Under the pieces are notes generated by a model that saw only the letters and a list, made by a program, of their open reading frames with translations, did no database searches and was not told the origin of the DNA. The position numbers and the translations under genes are program-made. From Paraburkholderia agricolaris (GTDB taxonomy: Bacteria > Pseudomonadota > Gammaproteobacteria > Burkholderiales > Burkholderiaceae): a DNA stretch of 64,000 nt. Shown one piece after another: positions 35,759-46,446 of the stretch (positions are counted from its first letter, which is position 1; the number at the start of each line of letters is the position of its first letter). Location: positions 3,100,001-3,164,000 of the forward strand of contig NZ_QPER01000001.1 in the NCBI RefSeq assembly GCF_009455635.1. Direction: 5' to 3'.

Positions 35759-37144
35759 CTAGCGGAGCAAGTCGGCGAGCGTCCCACGATAGCGCGTAAA
35801 AGCGCCCTCCTCGTCGCGATGACGGCGGTTCTCGACAATCTTGTCGCCTCCCGTGTAGACATCGCGAATCGGCGACTCGCCGTGTTCGCAGAATACAACG
35901 CCCGAGAGCCACGCGTTGGGCGCGTGCTCGGCAATGCTCGAATGATCCGCATCGAGCACCAGCCAGTCGGCGCGGCGGCCTGCCTGCAATGCGCCGACAG
36001 CGCGCCCCGTGGCGTGCGCGCCGCCCTCGAGCGCGGCGTCGAACAAGCGGTCGGCCACGTGCGTCGCCTGCGGCGAGGCGAGCACATTGCGTTGCCGGCG
36101 CGTGAGGCGCTGACCATATTCGAGCAAACGCAATTCCGCACGCCAGTCGACTCCGATATGGCTATCCGAGCCGATACCGATGCGCCCTTGCGCGTCAAGA
36201 TACTCGTGTGCCGGAAAAATGCCGTCACCGAGATTGGCTTCGGTGGTCAGACACAATCCGGCAACCGCGCCGCTTTTCGCAAGCGCCAGCGTTTCGTTCG
36301 CGTCGACATGCGTGGCGTGCACGAGGCACCAGCGGCTATCGACGTCGAAGCGATCCAGCAGCCATTGCACGGGCCGGGCGCCTTCGGTTTCGAGGCAGGC
36401 GTCGACTTCGGCGGTCTGCTCGGCGATATGGATGTGAACGGGTGCACTGCTATCGATACCGTTCAGCAAGGTACGCAGCGAATCGGCCGAGACCGCGCGC
36501 AACGAATGGGGTGCCACGCCATAACGCAACACAGCGCTCTCGGCACGTGCCGCGCGCAACGTGCCGAGCAGATCGAGCAGACTCTCCGGTGTATTGATGA
36601 AGCGCTGCTGATCTTCACGCGGTGCGCGCGAACCGAAACCGCTGTACTGATACAGCACGGGCAGCATCGTCATGCCAATGCCGCTTGCAGAAGCCGCGTC
36701 CACCACGCGCTGCGCCAGCTCCGCCTGATTCGCATAGCGGCTGCCATCCGGCGTGTGGTGCACGTAATGGAATTCGCAGACCGATGTATAGCCCGCCTTC
36801 AGCATCTCGATGTAGAGCCACTGCGCGACCGCAGCGAGTCCCTCCGGCGTGATCCGCGCGGCGAAGCGGTACATCAGATCGCGCCAGCTCCAGAAGTTAT
36901 CGGTGGCGTTCGCCCGATACTCGGTGAGTCCGGCCATCGCGCGTTGAAATGCATGCGAATGAAGATTCGGCATGCCTGGCAATACGGGACCCGCGGCCTT
37001 TTGCACGCCGTCGGGAACAACCGCGGTATCGGGCGTAACCGATGTCAGCGTGCCATGTGCGTTCCATTCCAGCAGTACATTGCGACGCCAGCCGTCGGGC
37101 AGATAGGCGTGATCGGCGAATAGTGATTGTTTTGATTGCATCAT
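35759..37144 (-). CDS. hutF: Formimidoylglutamate deiminase
   Basis: About 461 residues of the amidohydrolase superfamily, converting N-formimino-L-glutamate to N-formyl-L-glutamate and ammonia. The N-terminal metal-site motif MPNLHSHAFQRAMAGLTEY has the HxH pair. CLVHATHVDANE and the late GIGSDSHIGVDWRAELRLLEYGQR (containing the catalytic Asp) match the HutF family. Two adjacent ATGs (37144, 37141) can start it. It begins 11 bp after hutI. Confidence 0.94.
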   Translation of the reverse strand: MMQSKQSLFADHAYLPDGWRRNVLLEWNAHGTLTSVTPDTAVVPDGVQKAAGPVLPGMPNLHSHAFQRAMAGLTEYRANATDNFWSWRDLMYRFAARITPEGLAAVAQWLYIEMLKAGYTSVCEFHYVHHTPDGSRYANQAELAQRVVDAASASGIGMTMLPVLYQYSGFGSRAPREDQQRFINTPESLLDLLGTLRAARAESAVLRYGVAPHSLRAVSADSLRTLLNGIDSSAPVHIHIAEQTAEVDACLETEGARPVQWLLDRFDVDSRWCLVHATHVDANETLALAKSGAVAGLCLTTEANLGDGIFPAHEYLDAQGRIGIGSDSHIGVDWRAELRLLEYGQRLTRRQRNVLASPQATHVADRLFDAALEGGAHATGRAVGALQAGRRADWLVLDADHSSIAEHAPNAWLSGVVFCEHGESPIRDVYTGGDKIVENRRHRDEEGAFTRYRGTLADLLR

Positions 37145-37154
37145 CTCTCAGGCC

Positions 37155-38378
37155 CTAGCTCAAATCACGCCGCGTATAAACCGTCTCGCCCGCGCGCACG
37201 ACTTGCGCGCACAGCGGACGCCCAATCCAGTAAGCCAGCTCCGCAAGCGTTTCTACTGACCACACCGCGAAATCCGCCGCGCGCCCAACTTCGAGCGAGC
37301 CATGCCGGTCCGCCTTGCCGAGCGCGCGCGCCGCGTGCACGGTCACGCCTTGCAGCACTTCGGGCACCGTCATGCGGAACAAAGTGGTCGCCATGTTCAT
37401 CATCAGCAGCAGCGACGTAGTGGGCGACGTGCCGGGATTGCTGTCGGTGGAAATCGCAATCGGCACCTGATAGCGCCGCAGCAGGTCCAAAGGCGGCAAT
37501 TGCGTCTCGCGGATGAAGTAGTACGCGCCCGGCAGCAACACCGCGACGGTGCCGGACGCTTGCATCGCGGCAACGCCGGCTTCGTCGAGGAATTCGAGGT
37601 GATCCGCGGATAGCGCATGGTGCCGCGCGGCCAATGCCGTGCCGCCGCTGTTCGACAACTGCTCGGCGTGCATTTTCACCGGCAGTTTGTAGCGCTCGGC
37701 GGCCTGAAACACGCGCTCGCTCTGTTCCAGCGAAAAGCCGATACGTTCGCAAAATACGTCGACGGCGTCGACCAGGCCTTCATCGGCGAGCGCGGGCAGC
37801 ATCGTATTGCAGACTTCGTCGATATACGCATCGGCCCTTCCCGCGAACTCCGGCGGCAACGCATGGGCACCGAGAAACGTCGTATAGACCGATACCGGAT
37901 AGCGCTCGCCCAACCGACGCGCGACGCGCAACATCTTGCGCTCGCCGGCGAGATCGAGGCCATAGCCGGATTTGATTTCGACCGCCGTAACGCCTTCGGC
38001 GAGCAGCGGTCCGAGACGCGCGGCCGCTTGGCGGAACAGCGTGTCTTCGTCGGCGGCACGCGTGGCGCGCACGGTCGAGACGATGCCACCGCCCTGCCGC
38101 GCGATTTCTTCATAACTGACACCGGCGAGGCGCTGCGCGAATTCATCCGCGCGCTGGCCGCCATACACCAGATGCGTATGGCAATCGACGAGACCCGGCG
38201 TCACCCACGCGCCGTGCAGATCTTCGCGCGGCCATGCGGCATAGTGAACGGGTAATTCGGAAGCTGCGCCGAGCCATGCAATCTTGCCGTTTTCAACGGC
38301 AATCGCGGCATCGGACAGCGTGTGTTGGGGGTCGCCCTGGGGGCAAAGTTTCAGGTGATGCCAGACGGTTTGCTTCAT
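37155..38378 (-). CDS. hutI: Imidazolonepropionase
   Basis: About 407 residues, amidohydrolase superfamily, opening the imidazolone ring of 4-imidazolone-5-propionate to give formiminoglutamate. Metal-site motifs are [20 protein letters not shown] near residue 68 and a conserved [22 protein letters not shown] near residue 320 holds the catalytic Asp. It is placed between hutD and hutF on the same strand. All recognisable catalytic residues are present. Confidence 0.95.
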   Translation of the reverse strand: MKQTVWHHLKLCPQGDPQHTLSDAAIAVENGKIAWLGAASELPVHYAAWPREDLHGAWVTPGLVDCHTHLVYGGQRADEFAQRLAGVSYEEIARQGGGIVSTVRATRAADEDTLFRQAAARLGPLLAEGVTAVEIKSGYGLDLAGERKMLRVARRLGERYPVSVYTTFLGAHALPPEFAGRADAYIDEVCNTMLPALADEGLVDAVDVFCERIGFSLEQSERVFQAAERYKLPVKMHAEQLSNSGGTALAARHHALSADHLEFLDEAGVAAMQASGTVAVLLPGAYYFIRETQLPPLDLLRRYQVPIAISTDSNPGTSPTTSLLLMMNMATTLFRMTVPEVLQGVTVHAARALGKADRHGSLEVGRAADFAVWSVETLAELAYWIGRPLCAQVVRAGETVYTRRDLS

Positions 38379-38484
38379 CGCGTGCTCTTTGCAGCTCGTT
38401 GCGTGTCTGTGGTGATTCGCGGCGCGCTTTGCCTGGCTTGTGCCGGGATTTAAGCGCGCACGCGAATCGTCGTCATCATTGTGG

Positions 38485-39099
38485 CTATCGCGTATAGCGG
38501 ATGCTGATTGCGAGCACCGTGCCCGCGCCCTTCACTGTGCATGGCAACGCCTTCGGCGTGTCGATGCGCAATGTGTCGTCAGCCTCGAGCACATGCGTTT
38601 GACCTTCGTCGCCGAGTGCGAGCGAGACCGAACCGCCCGCGCAGAACAACACCACCACGTCGGCGGACAAAACGCGTTGCGTCGCACCGCGCCACACTTC
38701 GCTCTCAGCCACCGCCGCGCCGCGGCGGACCATCAGGTTGAAGTCGCGCGTGGCGCCGTCGACGAGACGTGCATCGATTCGCGCTTCGCCCGCGAACCGG
38801 GCGATATCGAGCGGCTGGGTCAACGCATACGTCTTCACGGCATGCGCGCCGGCGGCGTCGGTGGCATCGGTTTCATCGAGCAACATGCCCGCGCCCGACA
38901 ACAGCGCCAGGGTGCGATCGATACCCGCAAAACGCGAGAACGGTCCGGCCTGCGCCACGTCGGCGATGCTCACCCGCCACGTGAACGCGTCGAGTCCCGC
39001 GCCGGCGGGAAACGCCACGACTTCACGCGTGACGCCGCCGCCGTTTTTCCACGGCGCCGCCACGAGATCGACGCCACGAATCAGCGTGGCGGCTGCCAT
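38485..39099 (-). CDS. hutD: HutD family protein
   Basis: About 204 residues from the ATG at 39099. The cupin-like HutD family is recognised by [21 protein letters not shown] and [33 protein letters not shown]. HutD is thought to limit hut expression or sense a pathway intermediate in Pseudomonas; it is not one of the catalytic steps. An upstream TTG at 39147, overlapping the hutU stop, is an alternative start. It lies directly after hutU. Confidence 0.88.
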   Translation of the reverse strand: MAAATLIRGVDLVAAPWKNGGGVTREVVAFPAGAGLDAFTWRVSIADVAQAGPFSRFAGIDRTLALLSGAGMLLDETDATDAAGAHAVKTYALTQPLDIARFAGEARIDARLVDGATRDFNLMVRRGAAVAESEVWRGATQRVLSADVVVLFCAGGSVSLALGDEGQTHVLEADDTLRIDTPKALPCTVKGAGTVLAISIRYTR

Positions 39100-39143
39100 G
39101 CTACCGGCAAGCGTGCTGTGAAGCGTGCTTTGAAGCGCCACGA

Positions 39144-40832
39144 TCAACGGCCCAGCATCGGCAGATTCAGACCTGCCTCGCGTGCCGTTTCCTGCGCGAG
39201 TTCATAGCCCGCATCCGCATGACGCATCACGCCGGTTGCCGGATCGTTGAACAGCACACGGCCGAGGCGTTCCTTCGCGGCATCCGTGCCGTCAGCGACG
39301 ATCACCACACCCGAGTGCTGGCTGAAGCCCATGCCGACGCCGCCGCCATGATGCAGCGAGACCCACGACGCGCCGCCTGCCGTATTCAGCAATGCGTTGA
39401 GCAGCGGCCAGTCGCTGACTGCGTCCGAGCCGTCTTTCATCGATTCGGTTTCGCGATTCGGGCTCGCAACCGAACCCGTGTCCAGGTGATCGCGGCCGAT
39501 CACGATCGGCGCCTTCAGTTCGCCGTTCTTCACCATTTCGTTGAACGCCTGGCCCAGACGATAGCGATCCTTCACGCCGACCCAGCAGATCCGCGCCGGC
39601 AGCCCCTGGAACGCAATGCGTTCGCGCGCCATGTCGAGCCAGTTGTGCAGATGCGGATCGTCGGGAATCAGTTCCTTGACCTTCGCATCGGTCTTGTAGA
39701 TATCTTCCGGATCGCCTGACAGCGCGACCCAGCGGAACGGCCCCTTGCCTTCGCAGAACAACGGACGGATGTACGCCGGCACAAAGCCCGGGAAATCGAA
39801 GGCGTTTTCGACGCCCATTTCCAACGCCATCTGGCGGATGTTGTTGCCGTAGTCCAGCGTGGCCGCGCCGCGCGCCTGCAGCGCCAGCATCGCCTGAACC
39901 TGCTTGGCCATCGACTGCTTGGCCGGCGTCACGATGCTGTCCGGCGCGGTCTTCTGACGCTCGCGCCAGTCTTCGACGCTCCAGCCTTGCGGCAGGTAGC
40001 CATTAATCGGATCGTGCGCGCTGGTCTGATCGGTGACGCAATCCGGCGTAATGCCGCGCGTCACGCATTCGGCGAACACGTCGGCGGCGTTGCCGAGGAG
40101 TCCGATCGAAACCGGCTTGCCGGCCTTCTTCGCTTCGTCGAGCATGGCGAGCGCTTCGTCGAGCGTCTTCGCCTTCTTGTCGACATAACGGGTCTTCAGA
40201 CGGAAGTCGATGCGCGTCTCGTCGCATTCCACCGCGATCATCGAGAAACCGGCCATGGTCGCGGCCAGCGGTTGCGCGCCGCCCATGCCGCCCAAACCAC
40301 CCGTCAGAATCCAGCGGCCCGACGGATCGCCGTTGAAATGCTGGTTCGCCACCGAGAAAAACGTTTCGTAGGTGCCCTGCACGATGCCCTGGCTGCCGAT
40401 GTAGATCCAGCTGCCCGCCGTCATCTGGCCGTACATCATGAGGCCCTTGCGATCGAGTTCGTGGAAGTGTTCCCACGTCGCCCAATGCGGCACCAGGTTT
40501 GAATTCGCCAGCAGCACGCGCGGCGCGTCCGCATGCGTGCGAAACACGCCGACCGGTTTGCCCGATTGAATCAGCAGCGTCTCGTCTTCGTTCAGATCCT
40601 TCAACGACGCGAGGATCTGATCGAAGCAATCCCAGTTACGCGCGGCACGGCCAATACCGCCGTACACGACCAGCGCGTGCGGATGCTCGGCGACTTCCGG
40701 GTCCAGATTGTTCTGGATCATCCGGTACGCGGCTTCCGCAATCCAGGTCTTGCAAGTCTTTTCCGCACCGCGCGGTGCGCGGATCGTGCGGGTCGGGTCC
40801 AGACGCGGGTCGATGTGTTTCGGGTTGTTCAT
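39144..40832 (-). CDS. hutU: Urocanate hydratase
   Basis: About 562 residues, the NAD-dependent second step of histidine degradation, turning urocanate into imidazolonepropionate. Typical segments are [44 protein letters not shown], and the NAD-binding [18 protein letters not shown]. The conserved cysteine region near [19 protein letters not shown] and [17 protein letters not shown] are also present. The ATG at 40832 fits the family N-terminus; an upstream extension to 40976 is low-complexity read-through. It lies 91 bp downstream of hutC. Confidence 0.96.
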   Translation of the reverse strand: MNNPKHIDPRLDPTRTIRAPRGAEKTCKTWIAEAAYRMIQNNLDPEVAEHPHALVVYGGIGRAARNWDCFDQILASLKDLNEDETLLIQSGKPVGVFRTHADAPRVLLANSNLVPHWATWEHFHELDRKGLMMYGQMTAGSWIYIGSQGIVQGTYETFFSVANQHFNGDPSGRWILTGGLGGMGGAQPLAATMAGFSMIAVECDETRIDFRLKTRYVDKKAKTLDEALAMLDEAKKAGKPVSIGLLGNAADVFAECVTRGITPDCVTDQTSAHDPINGYLPQGWSVEDWRERQKTAPDSIVTPAKQSMAKQVQAMLALQARGAATLDYGNNIRQMALEMGVENAFDFPGFVPAYIRPLFCEGKGPFRWVALSGDPEDIYKTDAKVKELIPDDPHLHNWLDMARERIAFQGLPARICWVGVKDRYRLGQAFNEMVKNGELKAPIVIGRDHLDTGSVASPNRETESMKDGSDAVSDWPLLNALLNTAGGASWVSLHHGGGVGMGFSQHSGVVIVADGTDAAKERLGRVLFNDPATGVMRHADAGYELAQETAREAGLNLPMLGR

Positions 40833-40923
40833 GGTGGCCCTCGGAATGCGTGAAAAAGTTCGGGAAGAATTCGGGAAATTAGGTCGAAAACGGGTCGATA
40901 ACGGGTCGATAAATACGGCGAAA

Positions 40924-41619
40924 TCAGAAATGACCGGTGAAGCGATAGCGGCTGCCGGGATGCCAGAGATTGGCAATCGAGGCGACCTGGCTTTGCGACC
41001 ACGTGCGCCGATGCAGCACGAGGCACGGTTCGAGTTCGTCCATGGTCAGCAACTCGCGCGTATCCGCGTCCGCCGCCAGGGCTTCAATGCGATACTCGAC
41101 GCGCTGCAGCGGCGCGACGCGCACCAGATACTGATTCGGTGTGGTGTTCGTGAAGTCCTGCAACGCGTACTCAGGCGCAACCACCGGATTGACCCAGCGC
41201 TCTTCGAGTTGCACCGGTTCGTCGTTTTCAAAATGCAGCACGCGCGAATGAAACACCGGACTGCCCGCGCTCACCTGCATTTCCTCGGCAAGCGCCTCGT
41301 CGGCGATGCTCGCGCCGATGTGCAGCACCTTCGCCAGATAGCGATGGCCGCGCGCAACGATTTCGTCGGAGATGCTGCGGATCGCCACCAGCGTCGATTC
41401 GTACTTGGGCCGGGCCACGAAGGTGCCCGAGCCCTGCACCCGCGTGAGAACCTGCTCCGAGGTCAACTCGCGCAACGCGCGGTTGACCGTCATGCGCGCG
41501 ACGTTGAATTCACGCGCGAGTTCGTTTTCGGAGGGCACCTGGTCACCTTCGGCCCATTCGCCCGCGTGGATGCGGCCGAGGATGAAGTCCTTGATGCCCT
41601 GATAGGCCGGTGCGTTCAT
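40924..41619 (-). CDS. hutC: Histidine utilization repressor (GntR family)
   Basis: About 231 residues. An N-terminal GntR winged helix ([27 protein letters not shown]) is followed by a UTRA ligand-binding domain (residues 85-225, [23 protein letters not shown]). HutC represses hut genes until urocanate binds. The ATG at 41619 is chosen; a TTG at 41661 would overlap hutH. It is encoded inside the operon it controls, just after hutH. Three TGTATATACA-like sites upstream of hutH are its probable operators. Confidence 0.93.
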   Translation of the reverse strand: MNAPAYQGIKDFILGRIHAGEWAEGDQVPSENELAREFNVARMTVNRALRELTSEQVLTRVQGSGTFVARPKYESTLVAIRSISDEIVARGHRYLAKVLHIGASIADEALAEEMQVSAGSPVFHSRVLHFENDEPVQLEERWVNPVVAPEYALQDFTNTTPNQYLVRVAPLQRVEYRIEALAADADTRELLTMDELEPCLVLHRRTWSQSQVASIANLWHPGSRYRFTGHF

Positions 41620-41644
41620 TGGCTGGTTCTGCCTGGCTGAGTGT

Positions 41645-43168
41645 TTATTGTTCGGAGGCAAACGAGAACGGGCTCAGCTTCGCGATCGTGCCGTTCTGCA
41701 CGAGCCGCGTGACCGCCGCGATATCCGGTGCGAAGTAGTGATCGAGTTCGTAGTGCGCGACATCCTTGCGCACCGCGTCCATCACTTTCTGCAGGCTCGG
41801 GCTGGTCTTGTGCGGCGCGCGCAGATCGACGCCCTGCGCGGCAGCAAGCAACTCGATCGACAGGATGTTCGCAACGTTTTCGGCAATGTCGCCGAGCTTG
41901 CGCGCAGCGAACGTGGCCATCGACACGTGGTCTTCCTGATTCGCGGAAGTAGGCAGCGAATCGACCGACGCCGGGTGCGCGAGCGTCTTGTTTTCAGACG
42001 CGAGCGCGGCCGCCGTCACGTGAGCGATCATGAAGCCCGAATTCACGCCACCGTCGCGTACGAGGAACGGCGGCAGACCCGACAGCGTCGCGTCGATCAG
42101 CAGCGCGATGCGGCGTTCGGCCAGCGCGCCGATTTCAGCGACGGCCAGCGCGAGGTTGTCGGCCGCGAACGCAACCGGCTCAGCATGGAAATTGCCGCCC
42201 GACAGCACTTCGCCCGTATCCGGGAAGATCAGCGGATTGTCGGACACGGCGTTCGCTTCGATCAGCAGCACCTCGGCTGCGTGACGCATCTGGTCCAGGC
42301 ACGCGCCCATCACCTGCGGCTGGCAGCGCAGGCTGTACGGGTCCTGCACCTTGTCGCAGTCGGCGTGCGAAACATTGATCGCCGAGCCTTGCAGCAGCGA
42401 ACGGTAAGCCGTTGCCGCGTCGATCTGGCCTTGATGGCCGCGCAGTTCGTGAATGCGCGCGTCGAACGGCTTGACCGAACCCGCCGCCGCGTCCACCGAC
42501 AACGCGCCCGCCACCAGCGCGGTGCGATATAGGTCTTCGATGGCGAACATGTTGTAGAGCGCGAGCGCGGTGGAGGCCTGCGTGCCGTTCAGCAGCGCCA
42601 GACCTTCCTTCGCCTGCAGCGTGAGCGGCTTGAGGCCGACCAGCGCGAGGCCCTCGGTGGCCGGCATGCGTTCGCCCTTCGCGAACACTTCGCCAACGCC
42701 GAGCAGGGTGGCCGACATATGCGCGAGCGGCGCGAGGTCGCCCGAAGCGCCGACCGAACCCTTGACCGGAATCACCGGCAGCACGTCGGCGTTGTACAGC
42801 GTAATCAGTGCTTCCATCACTTCGCGGCGGATACCGGAGTGGCCGCGGCCCAGGCTCGAGAGCTTCAGCGCGATCAGCAGGCGCACCACCGGACGCGACA
42901 TCGGCTCACCCACGCCAACCGCGTGCGACAGCACCAGATTGCGTTGCAGCAGTTCGAGCTGGTCGTGCGGAATGTGCGTGCTGGCGAGGCGCCCGAAACC
43001 CGTGTTGATGCCGTATGCCGGCTCGCCCTTCGCGGCGATATCGGCGACGGCTTTGGCGCAGGCGTCGATGGCGGCGTGGCTGGCGGGATCGAGTTGCAGC
43101 GCGACGTGTTCGCGTGCGATCTGGCGCAGTTGCGGGAGGGTCAGGTAGCCGGGCTTCAGAATCATCAT
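41645..43168 (-). CDS. hutH: Histidine ammonia-lyase
   Basis: About 507 residues, deaminating L-histidine to urocanate. The MIO cofactor-forming Ala-Ser-Gly triad is at residues 141-143 in [14 protein letters not shown]. The N-terminal YGINTGFG (around 52-59) is the other class signature. It is the first gene of the minus-strand hut cluster and sits immediately downstream of HutC-type operators. Two adjacent ATGs (43168, 43165) can start it. The first-step position matches induction by urocanate through HutC. Confidence 0.96.
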   Translation of the reverse strand: MMILKPGYLTLPQLRQIAREHVALQLDPASHAAIDACAKAVADIAAKGEPAYGINTGFGRLASTHIPHDQLELLQRNLVLSHAVGVGEPMSRPVVRLLIALKLSSLGRGHSGIRREVMEALITLYNADVLPVIPVKGSVGASGDLAPLAHMSATLLGVGEVFAKGERMPATEGLALVGLKPLTLQAKEGLALLNGTQASTALALYNMFAIEDLYRTALVAGALSVDAAAGSVKPFDARIHELRGHQGQIDAATAYRSLLQGSAINVSHADCDKVQDPYSLRCQPQVMGACLDQMRHAAEVLLIEANAVSDNPLIFPDTGEVLSGGNFHAEPVAFAADNLALAVAEIGALAERRIALLIDATLSGLPPFLVRDGGVNSGFMIAHVTAAALASENKTLAHPASVDSLPTSANQEDHVSMATFAARKLGDIAENVANILSIELLAAAQGVDLRAPHKTSPSLQKVMDAVRKDVAHYELDHYFAPDIAAVTRLVQNGTIAKLSPFSFASEQ

Positions 43169-43182
43169 GGTGTTGTCCTGTC

Positions 43183-43194
43183 TTGTCTATACAA
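43183..43194. promoter_or_regulatory. HutC-type operator 1
   Basis: TTGTCTATACAA, 15 bp upstream of the hutH start, resembles the HutC half-symmetric site TTGTATATACAA with one changed base. It would block the hutH promoter or its early transcript. Confidence 0.6.
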
Positions 43195-43221
43195 TTTGAG
43201 AGAAGTCTAGCGTCGTCATCC

Positions 43222-43231
43222 TGTATATACA
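43222..43231. promoter_or_regulatory. HutC-type operator 2
   Basis: TGTATATACA is a perfect 10-bp palindrome, part of CCTGTATATACAACC. It lies 54 bp upstream of the hutH start and matches the core expected for HutC. Confidence 0.65.
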
Positions 43232-43360
43232 ACCTGTTTTTGCAGCTTCCGACCTAGGGGTTTCCATTAGAACCGAATGCCGGCGCCATGCATGCCACAT
43301 CTGTCAGCGTTTCGAGCGCTGGGTATGCCGCACCGGACCCGCTCACCTTGCGGGATAACT

Positions 43361-43370
43361 TGTATATACA
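43361..43370. promoter_or_regulatory. HutC-type operator 3 (distal)
   Basis: A second perfect TGTATATACA, in ACTTGTATATACACAT. It lies about 190 bp from hutH and 260 bp from the divergent SDR gene, so it may serve looping repression or the divergent promoter. Confidence 0.55.
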
Positions 43371-43518
43371 CATTCAAAATAGGCAGCGGCAAGCGGCCAA
43401 AAAGATTCGACCCGGCGGCCGCCGCAGTCGGGCCTGCCCATACGTGCGTTACTGAGTTATAGGGGAGCCCGCTGCCGGCGCAAGAAAGCCCGCGCACCCA
43501 CACCGGAAGCCTGTATTG

Positions 43519-43533
43519 TTGATTTAAAATCAA
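43519..43533. promoter_or_regulatory. AT-rich palindrome upstream of the SDR/epimerase gene
   Basis: TTGATTT-A-AAATCAA is a perfect 7-bp dyad, followed shortly by another GATTGATTTGA half-site. In GC-rich DNA it stands out and is placed about 100 bp before the gene at 43631. It is a likely operator for an unknown regulator. Confidence 0.4.
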
Positions 43534-43630
43534 GATTGATTTGAGACTAATACGCTTTTTGCGAGAATCAAGACGGCGGATACTGCGTGCATTGCATCGT
43601 GTTTCCGGTGTTTCCACCAAGGAGAACGTC

Positions 43631-44527
43631 TTGAAGATTTTCATTACTGGCGCAAGCGGCTTTATCGGCGGTTCGATCGCGGCGCACCTCGTGCGCGCCG
43701 GCCATCGAGTACGCGGTTTGATCCGCAAGCCCGAACACAGCGCCGAACTACAACGCCTCGGTATCGAACCCGTGATCGGCACGCTCGACGACCGCGAATT
43801 GCTGATCGCCGAAGCACAAGCTGCCGACGCGGTGATCAACGCCGCGAGCAGCGACCACGAAGGCGCGGTGAAAGCGCTGATCGAGGGCCTCGCCGGTTCC
43901 GGCAAACCGTTTCTGCATACGAGCGGCTCGAGCATCGTGGGCGATGCGTCGGGTGGCGAGGCCGGTGAGGCGCGCATCTATCACGAGGACGCCCTGCCCC
44001 AGCCGACGGCGGATAAAGCGGCGCGCGTCGCCATCGATCAACTCGTGCTCGCGGCCGCACAGCAAAACATTCGCTCGGCGGTGCTGTGCAACACGCTGAT
44101 CTACGGCCATGGCGCAGTGCCTGGCAGTGCTAGCGTGCAGTTGCCGCGGCTCGTGCGTCAGGCGCAAAAGAGCGGCGTGGTGCGGCATGTGGGCAGCGGC
44201 GGCAACATCTGGTCGAACGTGCATATCGACGACGTCGCCGAACTCTATCGCCTCGCATTGGAAAAGACGCCGGCTGGCACCTTCTATTTCGTCGAGAGCG
44301 GTGAAGCGTCGTTTCGCGACATGAGTACGGCCATCGCTCACGTGATGAAACTCGGTGAGCCGCAAGACTGGCCGCTTGAAGCAGCGCAAAAGGAATGGGG
44401 TTACGAAATGGCTTCGTACGGGCTCGGATCGAACAGCCGCGTACGCGGTGAGCGCGCGCGCAAGCTGCTCGGCTGGCAGCCGAAACGCAACTCGGTGATC
44501 GACTGGATCGAGCGCGAGATGGTTTGA
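43631..44527 (+). CDS. NAD-dependent epimerase/dehydratase (extended SDR)
   Basis: About 298 residues. The NAD(P)-binding ITGASGFIGGSIAAHLVRAG glycine motif is N-terminal. HTSGSSIVGDAS corresponds to the catalytic Ser region, but no classical YxxxK is obvious, so it may be an atypical or NmrA/SDR5-like member. The start is a TTG at 43631 with a near-perfect AAGGAGAACGTC Shine-Dalgarno; the upstream in-frame DNA is intergenic. It is divergent from hutH and probably independent of histidine degradation. Substrate unknown. Confidence 0.85.
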   Translation: MKIFITGASGFIGGSIAAHLVRAGHRVRGLIRKPEHSAELQRLGIEPVIGTLDDRELLIAEAQAADAVINAASSDHEGAVKALIEGLAGSGKPFLHTSGSSIVGDASGGEAGEARIYHEDALPQPTADKAARVAIDQLVLAAAQQNIRSAVLCNTLIYGHGAVPGSASVQLPRLVRQAQKSGVVRHVGSGGNIWSNVHIDDVAELYRLALEKTPAGTFYFVESGEASFRDMSTAIAHVMKLGEPQDWPLEAAQKEWGYEMASYGLGSNSRVRGERARKLLGWQPKRNSVIDWIEREMV

Positions 44528-44668
44528 TGTTTCGCGAGGGGACGCCCGCCAGGGCGTAAGCAGTGTAAGCCGGGGTGTTGCGAATCCGTAAGCTCACCTC
44601 GCTAGAATCCGGCTCACGTAATAGTGCGATTCGACGATACGAGTCGCGCGTGAGCCCGGATTTGATCG

Positions 44669-44851
44669 ATGACCTTGGCGCTGAATTTCTACTGGCTGAC
44701 CAACCTGCTGGCGATTCTGTTCGTTGTGGCGTGCGTGTACGACGCGCACTACGACGAATACGGCACGCTCACGCTGGCAGCGGCCGCGATGAGTCTTGTC
44801 GTGATGGCGATCGAGGTGTTCCTCAAGCCCGCGTTCGACATGGCACTGTGA
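44669..44851 (+). CDS. Possible small membrane protein (60 aa)
   Basis: A 60-residue reading frame with two hydrophobic segments (FYWLTNLLAILFVVACV and LTLAAAAMSLVVMAIEV) around an acidic DAHYDEYG turn. Such hairpin membrane peptides exist in Burkholderiales, but no strong Shine-Dalgarno is present and no family was recognised. It is reported as possible only. Confidence 0.4.
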   Translation: MTLALNFYWLTNLLAILFVVACVYDAHYDEYGTLTLAAAAMSLVVMAIEVFLKPAFDMAL

Positions 44852-44973
44852 GTTCGACGCTGCGCAACGCAGCGCCGCCCGCTTCAACTCGCACCTCGCT
44901 TCGCAACTGACCGGCACCGGCACGCTGGCAGACAATCACGACTACAGCACGAGTACGGGCACAAACGACTGCC

Positions 44974-46341
44974 TCAAACCGCGACTTCCGGCGGCGCCCG
45001 GCGGAAACAGCGCGTGATCCAGCCGAGGTAGCACAAGCCCAGCACGAACCACACCGCGCCGAGCACCAGCGCGGTTTTCTCGAGACTCACCAGCAGCCAG
45101 ATATCCGCTACCGCACCGGCCAGCGGAAACAGCAGGCCGCCGATCACACCCATCGCATTCGCACCGCCCTTCGCGTTGAAGAACTGACGGATCACACACA
45201 GATTGACCGCAGTGAACGCGAGAAACGCGCCAAAGTTGATGAACGAGGTCGACGTCGCCACATCGAGTTTCAACGCGACCAGGCCGATTGCACCCGCGAT
45301 TGCGATATTCAGCGCCGGCGTCTTGAACTTCGGATGCACGAAACCGAAGATGCGCCGGGGCAATACTTCGTCGCGTCCCATCGCATACAGCAGACGCCCC
45401 ACGCTTGCCTGCGCCGAGATACCCGAAGCGAATTGCGCGAGAATCAGGCCGGCCAGAAACACCGTGACGAAAATATCGCCACCCACTTTTCGCGCGACTT
45501 CGAAGGCGGCCGAATCCGGATCCTTGAACACCGCGCCCGGGTGCGCGAGTTGCACCGTGTACGCGGCAATCACGAAGATCGCGCCGCCGATCAGCGCGAT
45601 CAGCACGATCGCGCGCGGCATGGTCTTTTCCGGAGCGATGGTTTCTTCGGTCAAAGTCGATACCGCGTCGAAGCCGAGATACGAATACGCGGCAATCGCA
45701 GCGCCTGCCATCGTCGCCGAGAACGGCACATGCGGCTTGAAGAAGGGCTCAGCCGAAATCAGGCCGCCAGGTCCCGCCGCGGCGGTCACATAGTGACAGC
45801 ACAGCACGACGAACAACGCGACAATCGCGAGTTGGACGACCATCAGCACGATGTTGAAACGGTTCGCGAGTTCAATGCCGAGAATGTTCAGCGCACTCGT
45901 CAGCACAATGAACGCGACGATCCAGATCCAGCTCGGAATGTGCGGAAACGCGGCACTGAGATACGCGGCGCCGATCAGCCAGATCACCATCGGCAGGAAA
46001 AAATAATCGAGCAAGGTGGCCCAGCCGATCATGAAACCCAGATGCGGATTAAAGGTTTTGCGCGTGTAGGTATAAGCCGAACCCGCCACCGGGAAAAGCC
46101 GCGCGAGCTTGCCATAACTGAGCGCGGTGAACACGATCGCGATCAGGGCGATCAGATACGCGAGCGCGGCGGTATCGTTGCTGGCGCTCGCCAGCACACC
46201 GTAGGTGCCGTAGACGATCAGCGGCGCCATGTAGGCAAGGCCGAACAACAGGACTGAAGGCAGCCCGAGGGTGCGCTTCAGACGCGCGGCCTCAGGCGCG
46301 GCGGATGCGCCGGCGCGCTCGGTGGGCGATGTCGGGGTCAT
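44974..46341 (-). CDS. APC-family amino acid/polyamine permease
   Basis: An inner-membrane permease of about 455 residues with 12 or so membrane segments. The N-terminal GLPSVLLFGLAYMAPLIVYGTYG and AAYSYLGFDAVSTLTEETIAPEKTMPRAI segments are typical of the APC superfamily. The ATG at 46341 has a GAGGAG site. It lies 105 bp downstream of the nitrilase-like gene on the same strand. Substrate could be an amino acid or amine whose amide or nitrile derivative the enzyme handles. Confidence 0.9.
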   Translation of the reverse strand: MTPTSPTERAGASAAPEAARLKRTLGLPSVLLFGLAYMAPLIVYGTYGVLASASNDTAALAYLIALIAIVFTALSYGKLARLFPVAGSAYTYTRKTFNPHLGFMIGWATLLDYFFLPMVIWLIGAAYLSAAFPHIPSWIWIVAFIVLTSALNILGIELANRFNIVLMVVQLAIVALFVVLCCHYVTAAAGPGGLISAEPFFKPHVPFSATMAGAAIAAYSYLGFDAVSTLTEETIAPEKTMPRAIVLIALIGGAIFVIAAYTVQLAHPGAVFKDPDSAAFEVARKVGGDIFVTVFLAGLILAQFASGISAQASVGRLLYAMGRDEVLPRRIFGFVHPKFKTPALNIAIAGAIGLVALKLDVATSTSFINFGAFLAFTAVNLCVIRQFFNAKGGANAMGVIGGLLFPLAGAVADIWLLVSLEKTALVLGAVWFVLGLCYLGWITRCFRRAPPEVAV

Positions 46342-46446
46342 GCGGTGTCTCCTCATGCGAATGGGCGAGCGTCGCCGGAGGCGGCGTGGAACGCGCCCCG
46401 GTCGAGCCTGGTCGATCAGATATGCTGGAAGCGCGTGTGCCGCGCC

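Noticed and set aside
35480..37123. A 547-residue plus-strand reading frame
   Set aside because: It is antisense to hutG and hutF, whose family motifs are clear.
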